Below, one piece after another: positions 1-4,814 of a stretch of 7,365 nt of DNA (within the stretch, counting starts at the first letter, position 1; each line of letters opens with the position of its first letter). The stretch spans positions 1 to 7,365 of the forward strand of contig JAIDJD010000369.1 of NCBI GenBank assembly GCA_029052375.1, given 5' to 3'. The position numbers and the translations under genes were made by a program. A model generated the notes under the pieces. The model did not search any database. It worked only from the letters and a program-made list of their open reading frames with translations, and was not told the DNA's origin. The stretch is from Duncaniella sp. (lineage in GTDB: Bacteria > Bacteroidota > Bacteroidia > Bacteroidales > Muribaculaceae).

Positions 1-149
1 GGCTGCAAAACGAGCAGGCCGTCCTGTCGCCCGAGTGGGCGATCCATGCGGCCGCAGGCACCTCCAACTATATGTTCATCTGGGGCATGGGCGGAGAGAA
101 CCTCGACTACACCGACATGGACAAGGTCTCGTACCTTGAGATGAAGTAA
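1..149 (+). CDS. kduI: 5-keto-4-deoxyuronate isomerase (4-deoxy-L-threo-5-hexosulose-uronate ketol-isomerase), C-terminal fragment
   Basis: The open frame enters from the left edge (first full codon at 3) and stops with TAA at 147-149, giving the last 48 residues. They contain SPEWAIHAAAGTSNY and FIWGMGGENLDYTDMD, which I recognise as the KduI C-terminus: a (P/E)-W-x-I-H segment followed by the WGM-x-GEN and DMD signatures. The His encoded at 45-47 corresponds by position to the C-terminal zinc-ligand histidine of the E. coli enzyme (family knowledge recalled, not aligned). KduI is a cytosolic cupin of about 280 residues that isomerises 5-keto-4-deoxyuronate, formed from unsaturated uronates released by pectin or glycosaminoglycan lyases, to 2,5-diketo-3-deoxygluconate. 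KduD then reduces this to KDG. The KDG kinase gene lies 2.5 kb downstream on the same strand, which supports the call. The N-terminal four fifths of the protein lies outside the window. Confidence 0.88.
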   Translation, partial: LQNEQAVLSPEWAIHAAAGTSNYMFIWGMGGENLDYTDMDKVSYLEMK

Positions 150-173
150 ACGGGAGAATCGTATTTGGAATTC

Positions 174-258
174 AGAATTGACAATTTAGAATTGACAATT
201 AAGAATTAGTTGTAAATCTCAATTCTTCATTCTCAATTCTCCATTCCTTTCAATTCTC
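174..258. repeat. Imperfect inverted repeat built from GAATTGA-type heptamers
   Basis: This fills most of the 122-base gap between kduI and the flavoprotein gene. The left arm (174-207) is a 14-base tandem repeat, AGAATTGACAATT(T/A) at 174-187 and 188-201, followed by a partial AGAATTA at 202-208. The right arm (221-258) is rich in AATTCT(C/T). Its reverse complement lines up with the left arm with a few mismatches and small gaps, around a 13-base loop (208-220). The perfectly paired innermost part is AAGAATT (201-207) with AATTCTT (221-227). Transcribed, it would fold into a long A/U-rich imperfect hairpin ending 13 bases before the ATG at 272. The arms are too A/T-rich and irregular for a standard rho-independent terminator. 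The heptamer family recurs at 4766-4814. It could be a dispersed non-coding repeat, or it could affect how much transcription passes from kduI into the redox genes; the second is inference. Confidence 0.7.
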
Positions 259-271
259 TAAAATACACGAA

Positions 272-1036
272 ATGAACCGAATCAAACAGATTATCCGCCA
301 TACGGCCCATACGGCAGAAGTGGTCATCGAGAGCGCCTCGATAGCCTCTTCTGCCCGTGCGGGCCATTTCGTGATGATAAGGTTTTCCGAGAAGTATCCC
401 CGCATACCCTTCTCTATAGTCGACACCGACCCCGCGGCCGGCACCTTCACCATCATCATCCACAAGGGCGCGCGTCTGTCAGAGCTCATCGACTCGCTTG
501 AGCCCGGACAAGAACTGCCCAACCTGCTCGGCCCGCTCGGGCAGGCATTCCCTATCAAGAAATACGGCACCGTCCTCTGCATCGGCGACGGCGAGGGCTT
601 CGTCCCCCTGCTCAGCGTCATGAAGGCACTCAAGGAGGCCGGCAACAAAGTGGTCAGCGTACTCTCCGAATTTTCAGAGCAGACATCGTGTCTGCGGGGC
701 AACGCCGAGCGCTATGCCGACCGCGTGCTGCTCTCCTCGTCCAAGGAAGAGGCCGTGGCCATCACCGAAAACCTCTCCGCTGAGGGCAGTGTTGACCTCG
801 TGGTCATCACGGGCCCCACGGATATGCTCAGCCTCATCTCCGAGACCACCAAGCGCCTCGGGATACCCACACGCTGCATCCTCAACATGATAATGCTCGA
901 CGGCGTGGGCATATGCGGCATCTGCCGCGTGATGGTGGGAGGAGAGCGCAAGCTCACCTGCATCGACGGCCCGACGTTCGACGCCCACCTCGTAGACTTC
1001 GACCAGCTCTGGAACCGCCAACGCAACTTCGTATAA
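272..1036 (+). CDS. NfnA / sulfide dehydrogenase / PyrK-like FAD and [2Fe-2S] oxidoreductase subunit, divergent
   Basis: A 254-residue cytosolic protein of the ferredoxin reductase-like family. Residues 1-95 form the FAD-binding beta barrel, with the R-x-P-(F/L/Y)-S/T FAD motif at RIPFS (44-48) and GPLG at 87-90. Residues 98-205 form the Rossmann-like nucleotide domain. The C-terminal [2Fe-2S] site is clear: Asp210, Cys215, Cys218 and Cys230, with the one-Asp, three-Cys spacing known for NfnA, followed by IDGPTFDAHLVDFD (231-244). The next gene encodes its usual partner, the NfnB/GltD-type large subunit, only four bases away, so the two probably form a heterodimer. In NfnAB this subunit exchanges electrons with NAD(H), in an enzyme that couples NADH, NADPH and ferredoxin by electron bifurcation. 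Oddities: the usual GGGxGxAP nucleotide motif reads GDGEGFVP (105-112), the TDDGS(Y/F)G segment is not recognisable, and the protein is shorter than the roughly 280 residues usual for the family. The family is secure. The exact reaction, including whether NAD(H) binds, is not. The ATG at 272 is preceded by an A-rich leader and lacks a Shine-Dalgarno sequence. Confidence 0.85.
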   Translation: MNRIKQIIRHTAHTAEVVIESASIASSARAGHFVMIRFSEKYPRIPFSIVDTDPAAGTFTIIIHKGARLSELIDSLEPGQELPNLLGPLGQAFPIKKYGTVLCIGDGEGFVPLLSVMKALKEAGNKVVSVLSEFSEQTSCLRGNAERYADRVLLSSSKEEAVAITENLSAEGSVDLVVITGPTDMLSLISETTKRLGIPTRCILNMIMLDGVGICGICRVMVGGERKLTCIDGPTFDAHLVDFDQLWNRQRNFV

Positions 1037-1040
1037 GACT

Positions 1041-2570
1041 ATGCTGAACTTTGAACGTCCCATGACACCTGAAGAGCTCACCTCGCGTGACGCCGCATGG
1101 CGCGGAGAGCTGCGCAAGTCCCTCACTCAGAAACAACGCACCTCCGTGCCGCGCGTGGAGATGCCCGAGATACCGGCCTCTTACCGCCTCAACACCGACA
1201 AGGAGGTCAACCAGGGGCTCTCAGCCGAGCAGGCCGTCCTCGAGGCGAGCCGCTGTCTCGACTGTCCCGACCCGGGATGCATGAAGGGATGCCCCGTCAG
1301 CAACTTCATCCCCGCCTTCATCAAGAACATCGAGCGCCGCCACTTTGCCGACGCCCTCGACGTCCTCTCGCTCACCACGGTCCTCCCCGCCGTCTGCGGG
1401 CGCGTATGCCCCCAGGAGAAGCAGTGCGAGGCCGGGTGTATCTACAACAAGCTCAAGAAACCGCCGGTGGCCATCGGCAGCCTCGAGCGTTTTGTGGCCG
1501 ACTTCAACCGCGAGATGGAGTGTCAGGACAAGCACGAGAAGGGACGCCCCTTCACCATGGCCAACGGCTCGCCCTTCTTCGCCGGCATCAAGATTGCCGT
1601 CGTAGGCTCAGGCCCCTCGGGCCTCGCCTTTGCCGGAGACATGGCCAAGCGCGGATATGACGTCACGGTCTTCGAGGCTCTCGACCGCCTCGGAGGCGTC
1701 CTCAAGTACGGCATACCCGAATTCTGCCTGCCCAAGGATGTGGTCAACGCCGAAATTTCGCGCGTGGCCGACCTCGGCGTCAAGTTTGTAAAGAACACCT
1801 TTGTGGGCACCACACTGACCTACGAAGACCTGCAGGCCCAGGGATTCAAGGGCATATATGTGTCTACCGGAGCTGGCAAGCCGCGCTTCATGGGTATCCC
1901 CGGCGAGAACATCCCCGGCGTCATGACCGCCAACGAGTACCTCATCCGCTACAACCAGATGCGCAACAACATCTACGGACAGAACGTCATGAGCCTCAAC
2001 CGCAAGCGCGTGGCTGTGATAGGCGCCGGCAACACGGCCATGGACGCCGTCCGCGCCGCCCTGCGCCTCGGCGCCGAGAAGGCCATGATAGTCTACCGCC
2101 GCGGCGAGGACGAGATACCGGCCCGTGCCGAGGAGGTGCGCCATGCCCGGGAGGAGGGTGTCGAGTTTCTCACGCTCCACAACCCCGTGGAATATCTCTC
2201 CGGCCCCGACGGGACACTGCGCGCCATGCGCCTCCAGAAGATGGAGCTTGGCGAGCCCGATGCCTCAGGCCGCCGTGCCCCTGTCGAGATACCCGGAGCC
2301 ATCGAGGAGGTAGAGGTAGACCTCGCCATCATCTGTGTGGGCTACCTGCCCAATCCTCCCGAGCTCAAGGCCGGCCTCGACATCTCGGGCAAGGGCAAGA
2401 TTGTTGCCGACCCCGAGACAGGCTCTACCAACCAGCCGTCCATCTATGCCGGAGGCGACATAGTCCGCGGCGCCGCCACTGTCATCCTCGCCATGGGCGA
2501 CGGACGCCGTGCCGCCCAGGCAATGTCTGACGCATTCGCACGCATCATATCCGGGACAACGCTCGGCTGA
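1041..2570 (+). CDS. nfnB: NfnB-like iron-sulfur flavoprotein (NADPH-dependent glutamate synthase small subunit family)
   Basis: A 509-residue cytosolic flavoprotein. Residues 70-135 carry eight cysteines in the two groups typical of the GltD/NfnB ferredoxin-like domain: C72, C75, C80, C84 and C119, C123, C129, C133, expected to hold two [4Fe-4S] clusters. FAD binding is shown by VVGSGPSG (187-194), then E212 and RLGG (216-219). A second Rossmann motif, VIGAGNTAMD (326-335), followed by YRRGEDEIPAR (352-362), is the NADP(H) site. The C-terminal FAD motif is YAGGDIVRGAATVILAMGDG (469-488). Annotation pipelines often call such proteins glutamate synthase small subunit. However, no large subunit is present, and the partner four bases upstream is an NfnA-type subunit, so an NfnAB-type ferredoxin:NAD(P) transhydrogenase or a related sulfide dehydrogenase is more likely. 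ATG 1062 (Met8) is a plausible alternative start, because the family-like sequence begins there with MTPEEL. The protein is somewhat longer than a typical stand-alone GltD/NfnB of roughly 460-480 residues. Confidence 0.88.
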   Translation: MLNFERPMTPEELTSRDAAWRGELRKSLTQKQRTSVPRVEMPEIPASYRLNTDKEVNQGLSAEQAVLEASRCLDCPDPGCMKGCPVSNFIPAFIKNIERRHFADALDVLSLTTVLPAVCGRVCPQEKQCEAGCIYNKLKKPPVAIGSLERFVADFNREMECQDKHEKGRPFTMANGSPFFAGIKIAVVGSGPSGLAFAGDMAKRGYDVTVFEALDRLGGVLKYGIPEFCLPKDVVNAEISRVADLGVKFVKNTFVGTTLTYEDLQAQGFKGIYVSTGAGKPRFMGIPGENIPGVMTANEYLIRYNQMRNNIYGQNVMSLNRKRVAVIGAGNTAMDAVRAALRLGAEKAMIVYRRGEDEIPARAEEVRHAREEGVEFLTLHNPVEYLSGPDGTLRAMRLQKMELGEPDASGRRAPVEIPGAIEEVEVDLAIICVGYLPNPPELKAGLDISGKGKIVADPETGSTNQPSIYAGGDIVRGAATVILAMGDGRRAAQAMSDAFARIISGTTLG

Positions 2571-2637
2571 CAGACCAGACTTCAAGACAATCAACCTTAA
2601 TATTCACCAATAATCTAACCCTAAAACTTAAATCTTT
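2571..2637 (+). other. A/T-rich leader before kdgK
   Basis: These 67 bases separate the NfnB-type gene from kdgK and are much richer in A and T than the flanking genes, with runs such as CCTAAAACTTAAATCTTT directly before the ATG. There is no Shine-Dalgarno sequence. An unstructured A-rich leader is the usual initiation context in Bacteroidetes. I looked for the Bacteroidetes promoter core TAnnTTTG and found no match, so whether kdgK has its own promoter or is read from upstream cannot be decided here. I see no hairpin terminator after the NfnB stop, which leaves read-through possible. Confidence 0.4.
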
Positions 2638-3657
2638 ATGAAAGTTGTTACCTTAGGCGAGATCATGCTCCGCCTTTCCCCCGCAGGCTGCAGCCGCTTT
2701 GTAGAAGTGGACGCATTCAACGTCATCTGGGGCGGCGGTGAGGCCAACGTGGCCGTATCCTGCGCCAACTATGGCCTCGACGCTTACTTCGTCAGCAAGC
2801 TCCCCAAGCACGAGATAGGCCAGGCGGCCCTCAACTCGCTCCGCCGCTATGGCGTCAAGACCGATTTCATCGCCCGCGGCGGCGACCGTGTCGGCATCTA
2901 CTACTGCGAGACCGGCGCCTCTATGCGTCCCTCCAAGGTCATCTACGACCGCGCCAACTCTGCCATCGCCGAGGCTGACCCCGCAGACTTCGACTTCGAC
3001 GCTATCATGGAAGGCGCCGACTGGTTCCACTGGAGCGGCATCACCCCCGCCATCTCCGACAAGGCCGCCGAGCTCACCCGCCTCGCCTGCGAGGCCGCCA
3101 AGCGTCACGGCGTCACCGTCAGCGTTGACCTCAACTTCCGCAAGAAGCTCTGGACCTCTGAGAAGGCTCAGTCCATCATGCGTCCCCTCATGCAGTATGT
3201 AGACGTCTGCATCGGCAACGAGGAAGACGCTGAGCTCTGCCTCGGCTTCAAGCCCGAAGCAGACGTAGAGGGCGGCGAGACCAACGCCGAGGGCTACAAG
3301 GGCATCTTCAAGGCTATGGCCAAGGAGTTCGGCTTCAAGTATGTTGCCTCTACCCTCCGCGAGTCCTTCTCCGCTACATTCAACGGCTGGAAGGCTATGA
3401 TCTACAACGGCGAGGAGTTCTACGAGAGCAAGCGCTACGAGATCAACCCCATCATCGACCGTGTAGGTGGCGGCGACTCGTTCTCCGGCGGTCTCATCTA
3501 CGGCCTCCTCACCATGCCCACCCAGGGCGAGGCTCTCGAGTTTGCCGTTGCCGCTTCTGCCCTCAAGCAGACCATCCCCGGCGACTTCAACCTCGCATCT
3601 GTCGAGGAAGTCAAGGCTCTCGCCGGCGGTTCTGCCAACGGCCGTGTACAGCGCTAA
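2638..3657 (+). CDS. kdgK: 2-keto-3-deoxygluconate kinase (PfkB/ribokinase family)
   Basis: A 339-residue cytosolic sugar kinase that phosphorylates KDG with ATP to 2-keto-3-deoxy-6-phosphogluconate, the substrate of KDPG aldolase. The start MKVVTLGEIMLRLSP is typical of KDG kinases. The PfkB N-terminal signature is GGGEANVAV (32-40). SVDLNFRKKLW (162-172) is the D-x-N-x-R...LW segment common to KDG and 2-keto-sugar kinases. The PfkB C-terminal signature is DRVGGGDSFSGG (274-285), with Asp280 as the expected catalytic base and GGGD forming the anion hole. Length and motif order are complete. The specificity call rests on the KDGK-like N-terminus and on kduI upstream on the same strand, the two enzymes flanking KduD in uronate catabolism. 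A fructokinase or another 2-keto-sugar kinase is the alternative. The gene is rich in C-ending codons, as expected for a well-expressed catabolic enzyme. The aldolase gene (eda) is not in the window, because a terminator and a convergent gene follow. Confidence 0.9.
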   Translation: MKVVTLGEIMLRLSPAGCSRFVEVDAFNVIWGGGEANVAVSCANYGLDAYFVSKLPKHEIGQAALNSLRRYGVKTDFIARGGDRVGIYYCETGASMRPSKVIYDRANSAIAEADPADFDFDAIMEGADWFHWSGITPAISDKAAELTRLACEAAKRHGVTVSVDLNFRKKLWTSEKAQSIMRPLMQYVDVCIGNEEDAELCLGFKPEADVEGGETNAEGYKGIFKAMAKEFGFKYVASTLRESFSATFNGWKAMIYNGEEFYESKRYEINPIIDRVGGGDSFSGGLIYGLLTMPTQGEALEFAVAASALKQTIPGDFNLASVEEVKALAGGSANGRVQR

Positions 3658-3686
3658 GCCCTGACCCTCCATACAGGTCAAAATAT

Positions 3687-3732
3687 ATGGCCCGCATCCC
3701 ATCTCGCATGGGGCGCGGGCCATTTCTGTTTT
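3687..3732. terminator. Probable bidirectional rho-independent terminator between convergent genes
   Basis: ATGGCCCGC (3687-3695) pairs perfectly with GCGGGCCAT (3715-3723). Inside, CCCAT (3698-3702) pairs with ATGGG (3708-3712) after a two-by-two internal mismatch, closing on a five-base loop, CTCGC. On the plus strand the stem is followed by TTCTGTTTTC. On the minus strand it is followed by ATATTTTGACC. It lies in the 86-base gap between the stop codons of kdgK and the glycosyltransferase gene, which point at each other, so it can end both transcripts. Confidence 0.8.
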
Positions 3733-3743
3733 CGAGCTTTCTC

Positions 3744-4637
3744 TTATTGTTCGGTCAGCGGCTTGAAGTAGCCGGCGAGGTTGGCCATGCAGGTGTCGTT
3801 GGCGCCGCCGGTGACGTTGGTGCCGGCGAGGCCTTCGTTGAAGGCTATGTAGGGTAGGTTGATGTAGTCCTCGCCGTTGTTGCTGAGCGTGGGCACGCGT
3901 CTCACCTCGCGTCCGTATTTCAGTTCCTGGGCCTTGAACCACAGGTCGTCGGCCGAGGGGCTCAGGCGCATGAACAGCTCGCTGTCTGTCACCTCGGGGC
4001 CGAAGCAATGGGGAGGGTACAGCACACCGCCAACGCCGAGGGCAAGGTTGAGGGGAGAGGGGTCGAGGCTCATGTCTATGGGCCATTTCTTGTAGGGGAG
4101 GATGCGTCCGTCCTTGACTGCGATTTTCTTCATGCGGGCGCAGTGGACGGCTTCGGGGGCCTCGAGCCATCCGCATACAAGGCGGTCTATGAGGTCGAAG
4201 TCGTAGATCTGGTCATCGTCCACAGTGATTATCACCGCCTCTGGAAACCTCTCCAGGGCGGGGACCAGTTTGGTGAACGACCTGACGTCTCGGCAGAAGC
4301 ATATCTCGAGGCCTTTCTTTTCGAGCAGGCGCAGCGGGGCGGGAAGAGGCTTGCCCTCAAGTCTGCTGTCAAGCCATAGCACTATCCTGTCGGCCTTGCG
4401 GCTCTGTCGCATCATAGAGGCTATGGCCAGGTGGACGGTGCGCAGTCGGCGTCCGTATGTGGTGAGCGAGACCACCACCTCGCGGTCGGTGTCGGTCTGC
4501 GGAGCGACGCCTCGGCGTCCGGTGTCGGCTATTTCGTTCTCGAGCATCAGCTTAGTGTGCTCGAAGTTTATCTTCTGCGGCATCTTGCCGAGGTCCAGAA
4601 ATCTGCGGAAGCCTCGTGTAATATGCTTGAGTGACAT
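3744..4637 (-). CDS. GT-A-type glycosyltransferase (family 2-like)
   Basis: A 297-residue protein without a signal peptide or clear membrane segment, probably acting at the cytosolic face of the inner membrane. After a basic N-terminus (RGFRRF, 8-13) the GT-A fold starts at VVVSLTTYGRRL (54-65). It continues with AIASMMRQSRKADRIVLWLD (71-90), then FTKLVPALERFPEAVIITVD (121-140), which leads into the acidic D140-D141-D142 triplet that should bind the divalent metal and nucleotide sugar. GVGGVLYPP (201-209) and ADDLWF (229-234) are later conserved-looking segments, the latter a candidate for the catalytic base region. I recognise this SLTTYxxR...TVDDD layout from glycosyltransferases of LPS and capsule loci, but cannot assign sugar or acceptor. 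The gene is the last of three on the minus strand, behind two LTA-synthase-like genes, which fits assembly of a surface glycan or glycolipid. The start ATG at 4637-4635 lies just behind a repeat-derived leader (TAAACCATAAACCATAAT on the coding strand). Confidence 0.82.
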   Translation of the reverse strand: MSLKHITRGFRRFLDLGKMPQKINFEHTKLMLENEIADTGRRGVAPQTDTDREVVVSLTTYGRRLRTVHLAIASMMRQSRKADRIVLWLDSRLEGKPLPAPLRLLEKKGLEICFCRDVRSFTKLVPALERFPEAVIITVDDDQIYDFDLIDRLVCGWLEAPEAVHCARMKKIAVKDGRILPYKKWPIDMSLDPSPLNLALGVGGVLYPPHCFGPEVTDSELFMRLSPSADDLWFKAQELKYGREVRRVPTLSNNGEDYINLPYIAFNEGLAGTNVTGGANDTCMANLAGYFKPLTEQ

Positions 4638-4642
4638 ATTAT

Positions 4643-4767
4643 GGTTTATGGTTTAGGGCCTGACGGCCTTAGGTTTAAAGTTTAGGGGCTTTTGGGTTTA
4701 AAGTTTAGGGCCTTTTGGGTTTAGAGTTTAGGGCCTGACGGCCTAAGGTTTAAAGTTGAGGGCCTAA
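4643..4767. repeat. Tandem GGTTTA-led repeat, five units of mixed length
   Basis: On the plus strand five units each begin with GGTTTA: 4643-4671 (29 bases), 4672-4694 (23), 4695-4717 (23), 4718-4746 (29) and 4747-4767 (21). The common core is GGTTTAAAGTTTAGGGCCT with small changes. The two 29-base units end in TGACGGCCT(T/A)A, whereas the two 23-base units end in TTTTG, giving a long-short-short-long-short order. GGCC-TGAC-GGCC in the long units can form a small stem-loop. The block lies in the 161-base gap between two minus-strand genes. Its 4643 end is five bases from the glycosyltransferase start codon, so the repeat itself supplies that gene's 5' leader. I see no coding sequence here. 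There are no unique spacers, so it is not a CRISPR array. Confidence 0.85.
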
Positions 4768-4814
4768 TTCTCAATTCTCAATTCTCAATTCTCAATTCTC
4801 AATTTTCAATTCTC
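4766..4814. repeat. Seven-copy AATTCTC heptamer array overlapping the 3' end of the LTA-synthase-like gene
   Basis: Exact AATTCTC units occupy 4766-4772, 4773-4779, 4780-4786, 4787-4793 and 4794-4800, followed by a variant AATTTTC (4801-4807) and another exact unit (4808-4814). On the minus strand this reads GAGAATT repeated. The last codons of the upstream minus-strand gene (Arg-Ile-Glu-Asn) and its TGA stop at 4801-4799 are formed by the array. Because the unit length is not a multiple of three and TGA arises at each unit junction, three consecutive units contain a stop in all three minus-strand frames. The same heptamer family appears in the spacer at 174-258. Confidence 0.92.

Noticed and set aside
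1041..2570. Glutamate synthase small subunit (gltD) as the literal function
   Set aside because: The family match is real, but no large subunit is present, and the four-base-spaced partner is an NfnA-type flavoprotein, which points to an NfnAB-type complex.
2571..2637. Bacteroidetes-type promoter (TAnnTTTG) before kdgK
   Set aside because: No match to the core was found in this leader.
2653..4176. Long minus-strand open frame of 507 codons spanning kdgK and part of the glycosyltransferase gene
   Set aside because: It is antisense to a complete kdgK, crosses the terminator hairpin, and overlaps the glycosyltransferase gene in another frame. The product has low-complexity, Arg/Pro/His-rich sequence and no domain. 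GC-rich codon bias creates such shadows.
4643..4767. CRISPR-like array
   Set aside because: The units are 21-29 bases and directly adjacent, with no unique spacers and no cas genes nearby.
4643..4767. Resemblance of TTTAGGG to plant-type telomere repeats
   Set aside because: TTTAGGG occurs only once per longer unit and not in tandem. The flanking genes are bacterial, so the likeness is chance.
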